A stretch of DNA of 11,125 nucleotides from contig JAJRVH010000038.1 in the NCBI GenBank assembly GCA_021545625.1, forward strand, positions 1-11,125, read 5' to 3'. Below the pieces are notes generated by a model that saw only the letters and a program-made list of their open reading frames with translations, searched no databases and was not told the origin of the DNA. Shown here one piece after another: positions 1 through 7,257 of this stretch. The number at the start of each line of letters is the position of its first letter. Positions within the stretch are counted from its first letter, which is position 1. Source of the stretch: Zetaproteobacteria bacterium. GTDB lineage: Bacteria; Pseudomonadota; Zetaproteobacteria; Mariprofundales; Mariprofundaceae. Both the position numbers and the translations under genes were made by a program.

Positions 1-143
1 GCCTGGCCGAGGCGGAGCAGCACCCCCCGGATATCTGCTATGGCTGGGGCTATTGCACGGTCGTGTTTTTCACCCACAAGATCGGCGGCCTGCATGAGAA
101 TGACTTTATCATGGCGGCCAGGGTCAGCGCCCTGGCGGCGTAA
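1..143 (+). CDS. phhB: Pterin-4a-carbinolamine dehydratase, C-terminal fragment (5' end outside window)
   Basis: The first 143 bases read open in the frame starting at base 3 and end at TAA 141-143, giving the last 46 residues of a protein that starts upstream of the window. The segments HPPDICYGWGYCTVVFFTHK and IGGLHENDFIMAARVSAL match the C-terminal core of the pterin-4a-carbinolamine dehydratase (4a-hydroxytetrahydrobiopterin dehydratase) family: a His-Pro pair, a beta strand ending in T-H/K, then a G-L-x-E-N/x-D-F helix. The family is cytosolic. It dehydrates 4a-hydroxytetrahydrobiopterin made by phenylalanine hydroxylase, and some bacterial members act in other pterin roles or as assembly chaperones. 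The role here cannot be narrowed from a fragment. The gene ends 2 bp from the stop codon of the convergent PBP gene, with no terminator visible between them. Family assignment is from recognised motifs; the N-terminal catalytic His residues are not in the window. Confidence 0.85.
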   Translation, partial: LAEAEQHPPDICYGWGYCTVVFFTHKIGGLHENDFIMAARVSALAA

Positions 144-145
144 AG

Positions 146-2515
146 CTACAGTCCGAGGCCGAAAAAGCCCTTTTCGCCGTCTTCCGGGCCGGCATCGTCC
201 GCTTCGGTCGGGGCCGTGCCGGCCCGGAATGCCTCCAGGTACACCTGCCGGGAATGTTCACTGGGCAACAAGCCCGTTTTCGGATCGATGGCGACCCATT
301 CGATGCCCTCGGGCGGAACGAAGTCCTCGACCGGTCGCGTTTTGTGGAATGCCTGCATGGCTTCCAGCCATGTGGGGAGCGCCGCATGAGAGCCGGTTTC
401 ATGACGGCCCATCGGCGTCGGGACGTCGCGCCCGGCCCAGACGCCGGTCAGTATCTGCGGCGTGTAGCCCATAAACCATGCATCGACCTGTTTGTTGGTC
501 GTGCCGGTCTTGCCCGCGGCCGGCCGGCCAAGCGCGCGGGCGCGGCGGCCGGTGCCGTGTTCGATGACGCCCTTGAGCATATTGGTGATCAGGAAGGCAT
601 TGACGGGGTCGAGCACCTGCTCGGCCGGACTCATGCTGTCATTGACCGGTAGCACCGGGCTGGCATGGCAGACCTGGCAGCGGTTGCCGGCCACCGAGCG
701 ATGCAGGGTGTTGCCGGTACGGTCCTGAACCTGTTGTACGGCCACCGGCTTCCATTTGCGCCCTCCATCGGCGAGCACGATATAGGATTCGGTCAGAGCC
801 TCGGGCGTGACTTCGGTGGCGCCCAGCGCCAGTGCCAGCTGCGGCGGAAACTTGCGGCCGAAGGGGTAATTCTCAAGGGCTCTTAAAAAGCGATTGATGC
901 CGATGTTCTGCAGCACCTTGATCGAAGCAAGGTTGCGCGAATGTTCAAGCGCGTTGCGCAGCGTCACGCGGCCGGCAAAGCGGTTTTTATAGTTTTCCGG
1001 CCGCCAGATATCATCCAGCTGATCGCCCTCGAAGACGACGGGGGTATCCATGACGATGGATGCCGGCGTGAAGCCGGCTTCAAGGGCCGTGGCATAGAGG
1101 AAGGGCTTGAAGGCGCTGCCCGGCTGTCTCATGGCCCTGGCGATACGGTCAAAGCCGCCCCGTTTATAGTCAAAGCCGCCGACGCGGGCGAGAACCGTGC
1201 CTTTTTGCAGGTCCACGGCATAGAGAGCGGATTCGACGGAAGGCTCCTGTGCCAGGCGCACGCCCTGTTTGCCGATGCCCTGCAGCCGGATTTCGTCGCC
1301 GGCGATCCAGCGGGCGGGACGATCATAGCGGGGCGGCAGGGTTTCGCCTTCGGGGATCTCGGGTCTGGCTTCCCATCGCCATTTCGGCTTGTTCAGCGTC
1401 CATTCGTTGATGCCGTCGTTGACCAGCAGGTCGCCGTTTTTCTCGACTCTGACGACCAGCGCCGGAATCAGTTCGTCATCGGCTGGAATGGCGGGTTTGT
1501 CGTGGCGTTTTTCTGCCCATGATTTCAATAGTTCCGACCATTCCGAGGCGGCGTGGTGCGGCGGGTACCGGTAATACTGGCGCTGCTCAATTTCCAGCAC
1601 GCCGTGGCGGACGGACCGTACGGCAGCCCCCTGGGCCTCTGGATCATAGGGAACCACGATGGTCAGCCCCTGGCGGCGCAGGGTCTTGCTTCCGAAGCGT
1701 TTGACCAGCTGGCTGTAGACCTGATCCGCATAGGCATTGGTGAGTTTCGGGCGTTCAAGCGGGGTGACCCGGATCGGCTCCTTCAGCGCCTCGACCACTT
1801 CTTCGGGGCTTGCAAAGTGGCTTTGCTGCATCAGGTAGAGCACCGTGTTGCGGCGTTTCAGCGCCTTTTCGGGGTGGCTGTGGGGGGCATAGCTGCTGGG
1901 CGCCTTGGGCAGGCCCGCCAGCATCGCGCATTCGGCCAGCGTCAGTTCGTCCAGCCTTTTGTGGAAATAACGCCAGGCAGCCGAGGCCACGCCATAGGCG
2001 CCGCGGCCGAGATAGATCTGGTTCAGGTACAGATAGAGGATTTCGTCCTTGGAGAACTTCTTTTCGATGCGATAGGCGAGAATGACCTCGCGGATTTTCC
2101 GGCTGTAGGAGCGCTCGGAGGTAAGCAGGAAGTTTTTGGCCACCTGCTGGGTAATCGTCGAGCCGCCCTGCACCGTGTGGCCGGCGCGGATGTTGGCCAG
2201 CGCGGCCGAGACAATGCGGGCGGGATTGATGCCCGGGTGTTCATAGAACTGCTGGTCCTCGGCGGCCAGAAAGGCATGCTTCAGCCGGGCCGGAATCTGT
2301 TCGAACGGCGTCAGGATGCGATGCTGGTCGGCATATTCGGCGATCAGCACCCCCCTGTCGTTATAAACGCGGCTGACCAGCGGTGGCTGGTAGTCGGATA
2401 GTTTGCTAAGCTCTGGTAAGTTGCCGGAAAAATGGAAATACCCTATTGTGAGGGCAGTCACAGCAAACAGCGCAACAACGAGGCCTAATTTGACGATGAT
2501 GGAAAAGACACGCAT
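146..2515 (-). CDS. mrcA: Bifunctional penicillin-binding protein 1A (GT51 glycosyltransferase / transpeptidase)
   Basis: This 789-residue class A PBP polymerises lipid II into glycan strands and cross-links the stem peptides in the periplasm. It has a short cytoplasmic N-terminus and one membrane anchor (about residues 5-27). The GT51 domain (about 50-230) shows AAEDQQFYEHPG with catalytic Glu86, GGSTITQQ at 118-124, a second conserved Glu in REVILAYRIEKKFSK (E143), and GRGAYGVASAA. An OB-like insertion follows (about 350-420). The transpeptidase domain carries all three motifs: S467-x-x-K470 (GSAFK), S526-R-N528 and K669-T-G-T. Length is typical of PBP1A (the symbols ponA and mrcA are both used). 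A stop codon lies directly before ATG 2515, so the start is fixed, although no good Shine-Dalgarno sequence precedes it. An odd feature is CQVCH at residues 613-617, a haem-attachment-type CxxCH in the transpeptidase domain. The gene is divergent from the pilin operon and convergent with phhB. Confidence 0.96.
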   Translation of the reverse strand: MRVFSIIVKLGLVVALFAVTALTIGYFHFSGNLPELSKLSDYQPPLVSRVYNDRGVLIAEYADQHRILTPFEQIPARLKHAFLAAEDQQFYEHPGINPARIVSAALANIRAGHTVQGGSTITQQVAKNFLLTSERSYSRKIREVILAYRIEKKFSKDEILYLYLNQIYLGRGAYGVASAAWRYFHKRLDELTLAECAMLAGLPKAPSSYAPHSHPEKALKRRNTVLYLMQQSHFASPEEVVEALKEPIRVTPLERPKLTNAYADQVYSQLVKRFGSKTLRRQGLTIVVPYDPEAQGAAVRSVRHGVLEIEQRQYYRYPPHHAASEWSELLKSWAEKRHDKPAIPADDELIPALVVRVEKNGDLLVNDGINEWTLNKPKWRWEARPEIPEGETLPPRYDRPARWIAGDEIRLQGIGKQGVRLAQEPSVESALYAVDLQKGTVLARVGGFDYKRGGFDRIARAMRQPGSAFKPFLYATALEAGFTPASIVMDTPVVFEGDQLDDIWRPENYKNRFAGRVTLRNALEHSRNLASIKVLQNIGINRFLRALENYPFGRKFPPQLALALGATEVTPEALTESYIVLADGGRKWKPVAVQQVQDRTGNTLHRSVAGNRCQVCHASPVLPVNDSMSPAEQVLDPVNAFLITNMLKGVIEHGTGRRARALGRPAAGKTGTTNKQVDAWFMGYTPQILTGVWAGRDVPTPMGRHETGSHAALPTWLEAMQAFHKTRPVEDFVPPEGIEWVAIDPKTGLLPSEHSRQVYLEAFRAGTAPTEADDAGPEDGEKGFFGLGL
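2421..2449 (+). promoter_or_regulatory. Weak candidate promoter for the minor-pilin operon
   Basis: TTGCCG (2421-2426) and TATTGT (2444-2449) are separated by 17 bp, each with 4 of 6 matches to the sigma70 consensus. They lie about 47 bp before the proposed fimT start. The site is inside the 5' coding region of the divergent PBP gene, as any nearby promoter must be, because the two genes overlap. The match is modest and could be chance; a different sigma factor is equally possible. Confidence 0.25.
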
Positions 2516-3050
2516 TCAGCCAAGCCTAAGCGGAAGAATCGCCTTCAGGCAAGGGCTGGAACGCGGCGTGACGCTTGTGGAGATGATGGTGGTGATTGGA
2601 ATCATGGCGATTATTCTGACGATTGCCGTTGGTAGCTGGCAGGCGCTTCAGCGCTCCAATCGTGTCAGCGGCGCCATCGAGGAGATTCGCAGTGCGATGA
2701 GCGCGGCCAGGATCAAGGCCCGGACCACGGGCCAGGACCAGGCGGTGGGCGTGGACTTTTCCAGCGACCGTTTTGCATCGACGGTGCTGGGTGCGACATA
2801 TGCCGGTGGCACATGGAGTGGCAACTGGCGGCCGCAGGATGGCGTGGACCTGCTGGCCGGTACCGCCGCCTGCGCGGCCAGCACGGCATCGGGCGTCAAG
2901 ACGTTCGTGTTCAAGTCGCGCGGCACGGTCAGCGTGACGGGCGGCGGTGCAACGAAGGCGGTGATGGCCAGGGATCCCGGAGACCCGAACAGACGTGAGT
3001 GTCTGGTGGTCAATACGGTGACCGGCCGGGCGCGGGTGATGGCGCCATGA
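2496..3050 (+). CDS. fimT: FimT/GspH-type minor pseudopilin
   Basis: The product (184 aa from ATG 2496) is a type IV minor pilin of the GspH/FimT family, which helps prime pilus assembly. The class III prepilin signal is clear: a basic leader ending LERG, cleavage G24|V25, Glu29 at mature position +5, then a hydrophobic helix (VTLVEMMVVIGIMAIILTI). The C-terminal half has the GspH-type beta region, with FVFKSRGTVS, a paired Cys (TAACAAS and RRECLVV) and a final VTGRARV strand, all usual for the family. The start is uncertain. ATG 2496, ATG 2499 and TTG 2490 are in frame after a GAGG at 2480-2483, and no ATG lies between 2499 and the cleavage site, so every credible start overlaps the 5' end of the divergent PBP gene. 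The stop overlaps the next start as ATGA, which suggests translational coupling. Confidence 0.9.
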   Translation: MMEKTRIQPSLSGRIAFRQGLERGVTLVEMMVVIGIMAIILTIAVGSWQALQRSNRVSGAIEEIRSAMSAARIKARTTGQDQAVGVDFSSDRFASTVLGATYAGGTWSGNWRPQDGVDLLAGTAACAASTASGVKTFVFKSRGTVSVTGGGATKAVMARDPGDPNRRECLVVNTVTGRARVMAP

Positions 3051-3454
3051 GTGACGTGCGCGGGTTCACGTTGATCGAAACGATGGTGGCCTTGCTGGTG
3101 ATCGCGGTGGCGCTGCTGGCGCTTGGCGGACTGCTGGTTCAGGGAATGCGTACCAACGAGCAGAGCGAGGAGCGCATGGATGCGGCAGCTGTGTCGCAGG
3201 CCATTCTGTCGGATTACGAAGCCCGGATTTTGTCAGGGAACCCGCCGGCGGCCGGAACGCCGGTCACGGGTACGCGGGATGGCTTCAATTATACGCTGAC
3301 CGCGACGAACAACGGCAGCCAGTGGGTGCTGCATATCACGCTGGTGCCTGTGAGTGGTGGTCGCCTGAACCGTTTTGAAAACCAGCTGATTGTCAGTACG
3401 GTTCAGAGCCTGGGTAGCAATGACGCACGGATGGCGGGAGGTCGGATATGCTAG
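3047..3454 (+). CDS. pilV: Type IV pilus minor pilin PilV
   Basis: The product is a 135-residue minor pilin of the PilV family. ATG 3047 overlaps the previous stop (ATGA), which sets the start and gives a very short leader, MSDVRG, followed by the processed N-terminus FTLIETMVALLVIAVALLAL. Cleavage is at G6|F7, with Glu11 at mature +5. This FTLIE/VALLV form, followed by a small C-terminal domain (about 100 residues, here with DGFNYTLTATNNG and WVLHITLVPV strands), is typical of PilV. PilV proteins help initiate pilus fibres together with FimT, PilW and PilX, and sit at or near the tip. The order fimT-pilV-pilW-pilX seen here matches known minor-pilin operons. The 3' end overlaps pilW by 7 bp, so the final residues (ending in Cys) are encoded within the pilW start and ribosome-binding region. 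Confidence 0.9.
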   Translation: MSDVRGFTLIETMVALLVIAVALLALGGLLVQGMRTNEQSEERMDAAAVSQAILSDYEARILSGNPPAAGTPVTGTRDGFNYTLTATNNGSQWVLHITLVPVSGGRLNRFENQLIVSTVQSLGSNDARMAGGRIC

Positions 3455-4167
3455 TACGTCGGCGGCATGGGGATATTCCGGCGCGGGGCTTCACGCTGGT
3501 CGAGCTTCTGGTCACGCTGGTGATCGCGCTGGTGATTCTGGGCGGCCTGATGGCGACGTTCCAGAGTCAGTATGGCCATTACAAGTTTCAGCATAAGAAG
3601 GCCGATGCGGTTCAGGATATGGAGGCGGTCTTGCAGGTGCTGGCCGACGATTTGCGCAGCACCCTGATTATCAATGGTACGCCATCGATGACGATTCAGC
3701 CCGATCCGGCCGTATCTCCTGCGGCCGCGACGACGGATCTCTATGCCGAGGTATGGGAGCCGGATGCCGGCTTCTGGGGAGCGGTGGACCCCTATACGAT
3801 GAATTACCGGGCGATGCGTCATTACAGCTATAATGCGGCCGCCCGTTCGCTGCGTCTGGACCGGAATACGCGCGACGGAGGGGACTCTCCATCGGAGATC
3901 CTCGCCGATGTCACCTGGTTTCAGGTGTGGCAGGGCGATCCGTATACGGCGCTGATTGATGCGCCGCCGGCGGATCCCTATGCCATGACGGTGCCGGATG
4001 AAACCGGAGCTCCGGTGGTGTCCCCGCTGTTTACCGCGCTGATCGAGATGGAAGTGCCGGTGGGCTACAAGGGAGGGCGCAAACGGGATGTGTTCGGCAA
4101 TGCAACGACGTCGCCGCGTATCCATCGCTATATTCAGGTGCGTCCGATGACGGCGGTCAGCCAGTGA
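3448..4167 (+). CDS. pilW: Type IV pilus minor pilin PilW
   Basis: The product is a 239-residue prepilin of the PilW family. ATG 3448 has a good Shine-Dalgarno GGGAGG at 3436-3441, 6 bp upstream. The leader is short and basic (MLVRRRHGDIPARG) and is cleaved at G14|F15. The mature N-terminus FTLVELLVTLVIALVILGGL has Glu at +5 and a long hydrophobic helix. The remainder (about residues 45-239) is the soluble pilin domain, with helical QDMEAVLQVLADDLRST early and IHRYIQVRPM at the C-terminus, the latter resembling the terminal strand of PilW proteins. PilW interacts with the other minor pilins in the pilus-initiation complex at the inner membrane and pilus tip. The gene overlaps pilV by 7 bp and is followed after 24 bp by the giant PilX-like gene. 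Confidence 0.9.
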   Translation: MLVRRRHGDIPARGFTLVELLVTLVIALVILGGLMATFQSQYGHYKFQHKKADAVQDMEAVLQVLADDLRSTLIINGTPSMTIQPDPAVSPAAATTDLYAEVWEPDAGFWGAVDPYTMNYRAMRHYSYNAAARSLRLDRNTRDGGDSPSEILADVTWFQVWQGDPYTALIDAPPADPYAMTVPDETGAPVVSPLFTALIEMEVPVGYKGGRKRDVFGNATTSPRIHRYIQVRPMTAVSQ

Positions 4168-4179
4168 CGAATGTACAGC

Positions 4180-4185
4180 AGGAGG
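4180..4185 (+). promoter_or_regulatory. Strong ribosome-binding site that sets the start of the giant pilin gene
   Basis: A perfect AGGAGG sits 6 bp before ATG 4192. It lies downstream of the earlier in-frame ATG 4171, so it argues for 4192 over 4171 (or over 4198, only two codons later). It is the strongest Shine-Dalgarno sequence in the minor-pilin operon and suggests independent, efficient initiation, where several other junctions use ATGA coupling. Confidence 0.7.
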
Positions 4186-4191
4186 CTTGTC

Positions 4192-7100
4192 ATGAATATG
4201 GGTAAGACGGAAATCACCGTGCCGAGCCAGGAGCGGGGCTTTGTGCTGGTGACGTCGCTGATTCTGATTGGCGTGATCACGGTGCTGGGCGCGGTCGGAA
4301 CCTATAAGGCGATTATCGAAACCAAGGTGTCGAAATATGCCGGCGATTCGGCGCGCGCGCAGGCGGTGGCGGCGGCCGGCCTGAACCAGATGTTCTGGTA
4401 CTGGGTTCAGAGCGGCATCACGAACCCGTCCTGCGATCCGGGGACGGGCATACCGGAGCCGGGCTGCGCGGAGCGCGTGGCGATTATGAATTATGTGCTG
4501 GGCAATACGAATACGTTGCCGAGCAGTGCGCCGTTTGTGGCCGGCCTGCATGCCGAAAGCCTGGCGGGTCTGAACAGTTCGCCTGCCGTAACGAATGCAG
4601 GCGCAGCCGATGTCGATGCATTCATCCGCGCCAGTTCGAATGTGCGGGTATACGGGTTTACGAAAACGGCCGGTGCGGTGACGGGGGTTACGACGCTGGC
4701 GAACAATGCATGGGCTACGGGCACGCAGCCGCAGGTGGCGGTCTGGGCGACCAGCTATGATCGCATGGATCCCGGTAACGGACAGGAATATCCCTATGGC
4801 GAGGCCAAGGCCGAATGCACGGGCAGCAATTGCATGCTTGTGGTCTATGCGCTGGGGCGCGACGGAGAGAGCCGCACGCTGATGCGTGAATTCCAGGCTC
4901 GTGCCTCGCTGCAGCTTACCGGCGTATCGGCGATGACCAATGCCGCCAATTACGGCGACTGGAACGAGATGTGCCAGGAAACCGATCCACCGACCGTTTA
5001 TGGCAATGTAAAGGCCTGGACGGATCCGCCGCCGAACAACTCTGTGATCGAGGTGACGCAGGCGCCATATCTGAGGGATATTCATAATCCCTCCAGCAAT
5101 CCATCCGGCACGGCCATCCAGTCCAATACCGATATCGGTGGCGGTGGCAAGGGATTCCGGAAAGGGACATCGAGTACGACCGGTGTTTCCTTTGAGTTCA
5201 CGCCGTTGCTGTTGTATTCGGGGCATGGACCTGCGGCCGCTGATAACGAGGCGAGGGCCCGGCTGGCCAGCGCGGCCCAGGACAATGCCGATCCCTACAG
5301 CAATCTTCCCGATCCGAAGCTGCCGCACAATCTGGTGCAGGCGCCGTTGCTGAATACGCCGGACCAGCTGAGCTATTTTCCGAACGGTGTGTCGCAGCTG
5401 TTCGAACTGGATGCCTATCGCTGGGCTGCCGAGCAGTTTACCTGTCAGCATAACGCCAACGGCGTGATTTCAGGCACGGCCGTCAGTGGTCGTTATTGTG
5501 GCAAGGTCGAGGCCCTGCGGCAGGCGGTCGATGCGCTGTGGTTTTTCCAGTACGGGATCCATGCCTGGGCACCGGTGTCGGGACGCATGACGCTGGCCGA
5601 ATTCGAATACAATGTGAACTATGGCATTCCGATGTTCGGCATGGTGCGCGTGATGCTGCCGACGGTAGGCAATGGCACGAACTTCAGTTGTACTGTGAAT
5701 GGATCCACGGTGACGGGACAGATGCATGATTTTACGCATGGGACGCTGACCACGGATAAAAATGGCGGCACGGGCTTCTACGATGGCTATGCTTCGCCGG
5801 GCTTTCAGGTGGACGCGGACGGTACGCTGGATGGTACGGCGAGACTTGTATTATACGGCTCGCTGATGTTCGATTTCTTCGAAGACGGTAACAGCAACGA
5901 TGTGTTCGATCCGGCCAGCGGGGAGAGGTTGCTGACGCCGCTGGAGGAGACGAATGCCTATATGAAGTTCGAGATGCCGATCCTGATCAATCCGTCGCTG
6001 CCGCGCGATGCGGCGGGCGGCAGCACCGGCCTGCTGCAGTTCCCGACGGCGCATGCGGGTTCGGGCCTGATTCCGACGGGCAATGCTGCCAGCTTCGTGA
6101 ACATGGCCGCACCCGACGGTTCGGGCTATTTCCCGGCCAGCGAGGGACTGATCCCGATGACGGATAGCGATACGCGGCAGCATGGCCTGACGGGTACGAT
6201 GCGGCTGATGACGAATGCGGCCGGCGATGGTCTGGTGGATCTGGCCAACAGTCTGGCGGGTGGCTTTTCCGCGGCGCCCGGCAACAGTTCGGCCATGTTC
6301 TCGAATGAGAACAGCGCGCTTGAATATTATCACCGTTTGTTTGCGGCCGTTGCCAGCCCGACCGATGACAATGCCTGGCCGGTATCCGCGTTTCCGGCGA
6401 GTTTTACCGGCAGCTTTGCGATCGGCCGCGAGGATTCGACAGCCGGCAACAATGATGGCGATCGCATGCATCTGCTGTTTCCGTCCGGTTATATGCATGG
6501 CTGGAAGGTGGCGCTGGCGGCGCTGGATCTGAGTGCGGCGGACTGGAACAGCCTGCTGACCGACATCTATACCGATGCGAACGGCCTGTGGAGCAAGCAT
6601 CAGACGGCAAAGGATTACGGGAATGCGAATTATCCCAGCGGCTCGCCGTTTAATCCGACGCTGGACGCGGGCTTCAACAAGGCCGGGGATCTGGAGCAGA
6701 ACCAGAATGACTATTTTCTGGTCGGCCTTGATGCGCCCGGCTGGATCGCCAATCACGATTATTATATGGGGGATATGATCAAGGTGGTGACGGGTACGCC
6801 GCCGAATACCGTGACCTATTTCTATCAGGCCCAGGTTGACGGTACGTCGGGGGCTTCGGCGCCTGCATGGGATGGAAGCCCCGTGACTGGCGACGGAACG
6901 GTGGACTGGGGTCCGGTGACGACGGGATATCCGATGCTTTCCTCGGCCTGGCGGGACATTCCGGCCGAGATGTATGTCGGCGGGCTGCTGGATATGCACG
7001 CGCATTCGAATATCAACGGCATTGTTTATACGCCGGGGCCGCTGGAATGGGAACCGGGCAATTCAAGCTATGCCGGTGACAGTAATCATTATTCCTATAT

Positions 7101-7257
7101 CAATGGGGCCATTATCACCGGCTTTGGCGGCTATCTGAAAAACAAGAAGCCCGATGGGCGCTATGTGCTGGTCTATGCGATCGAGGCGGTGGATAATATC
7201 AATACCAGCAATACGCAGGTCGTGATGCAACGTTTCGGGAGGCAGTTGTTGCGATGA
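4192..7257 (+). CDS. Giant PilX-like type IV prepilin, candidate pilus-tip adhesin (1021 aa)
   Basis: This protein occupies the PilX position and has a PilX-like N-terminus. The leader MNMGKTEITVPSQERG is cleaved at G16|F17, followed by the helix FVLVTSLILIGVITVLGAVG. As in PilX proteins, mature +5 is not Glu (Thr21). Typical PilX is about 150-200 residues; this one is 1021. After the pilin helix and an alpha region (KYAGDSARAQAVAAAGLNQM) comes a long Gly/Asn/Thr/Asp-rich extracellular part. It has eight Cys confined to the first half, a calcium-loop-like EDGNSNDVFD at 564-573, a carbohydrate-binding/tail-fibre-like module at about 851-910 (YYMGD, GTSGASAPAW, GTVDWGPV), and a C-terminal INGIVYTPG/YINGAIITG stretch like the beta-helical ends of large PilX-type pilins. 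No PilY1 gene is nearby, so it may combine minor-pilin and tip-adhesin roles (inference). Most of the middle is unrecognised. Its stop overlaps the next start as ATGA. Confidence 0.8.
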   Translation: MNMGKTEITVPSQERGFVLVTSLILIGVITVLGAVGTYKAIIETKVSKYAGDSARAQAVAAAGLNQMFWYWVQSGITNPSCDPGTGIPEPGCAERVAIMNYVLGNTNTLPSSAPFVAGLHAESLAGLNSSPAVTNAGAADVDAFIRASSNVRVYGFTKTAGAVTGVTTLANNAWATGTQPQVAVWATSYDRMDPGNGQEYPYGEAKAECTGSNCMLVVYALGRDGESRTLMREFQARASLQLTGVSAMTNAANYGDWNEMCQETDPPTVYGNVKAWTDPPPNNSVIEVTQAPYLRDIHNPSSNPSGTAIQSNTDIGGGGKGFRKGTSSTTGVSFEFTPLLLYSGHGPAAADNEARARLASAAQDNADPYSNLPDPKLPHNLVQAPLLNTPDQLSYFPNGVSQLFELDAYRWAAEQFTCQHNANGVISGTAVSGRYCGKVEALRQAVDALWFFQYGIHAWAPVSGRMTLAEFEYNVNYGIPMFGMVRVMLPTVGNGTNFSCTVNGSTVTGQMHDFTHGTLTTDKNGGTGFYDGYASPGFQVDADGTLDGTARLVLYGSLMFDFFEDGNSNDVFDPASGERLLTPLEETNAYMKFEMPILINPSLPRDAAGGSTGLLQFPTAHAGSGLIPTGNAASFVNMAAPDGSGYFPASEGLIPMTDSDTRQHGLTGTMRLMTNAAGDGLVDLANSLAGGFSAAPGNSSAMFSNENSALEYYHRLFAAVASPTDDNAWPVSAFPASFTGSFAIGREDSTAGNNDGDRMHLLFPSGYMHGWKVALAALDLSAADWNSLLTDIYTDANGLWSKHQTAKDYGNANYPSGSPFNPTLDAGFNKAGDLEQNQNDYFLVGLDAPGWIANHDYYMGDMIKVVTGTPPNTVTYFYQAQVDGTSGASAPAWDGSPVTGDGTVDWGPVTTGYPMLSSAWRDIPAEMYVGGLLDMHAHSNINGIVYTPGPLEWEPGNSSYAGDSNHYSYINGAIITGFGGYLKNKKPDGRYVLVYAIEAVDNINTSNTQVVMQRFGRQLLR

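Noticed and set aside
1553..2401. Open frame of 282 codons on the plus strand opposite the PBP1A gene
   Set aside because: The minus strand here encodes the GT51 domain with all catalytic motifs. The plus-strand frame shows only compositional shadow sequence.
4171..4191. Upstream ATG 4171 as the start of the giant pilin
   Set aside because: The strong AGGAGG at 4180-4185 lies downstream of it and is ideally spaced for ATG 4192, which gives a normal-length prepilin leader.
3451..5451. Long open frame (666 codons) on the minus strand opposite pilW and the giant pilin
   Set aside because: Its translation is rich in Arg, His and Ile with no domain-like pattern, and it lies opposite two well-supported prepilin genes. 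It is a by-product of the codon bias of the plus-strand genes.
5851..7005. Open frame of 384 codons on the minus strand inside the giant pilin gene
   Set aside because: It has the same Arg/His/Ile-rich shadow composition, no Shine-Dalgarno support and no recognisable motif.
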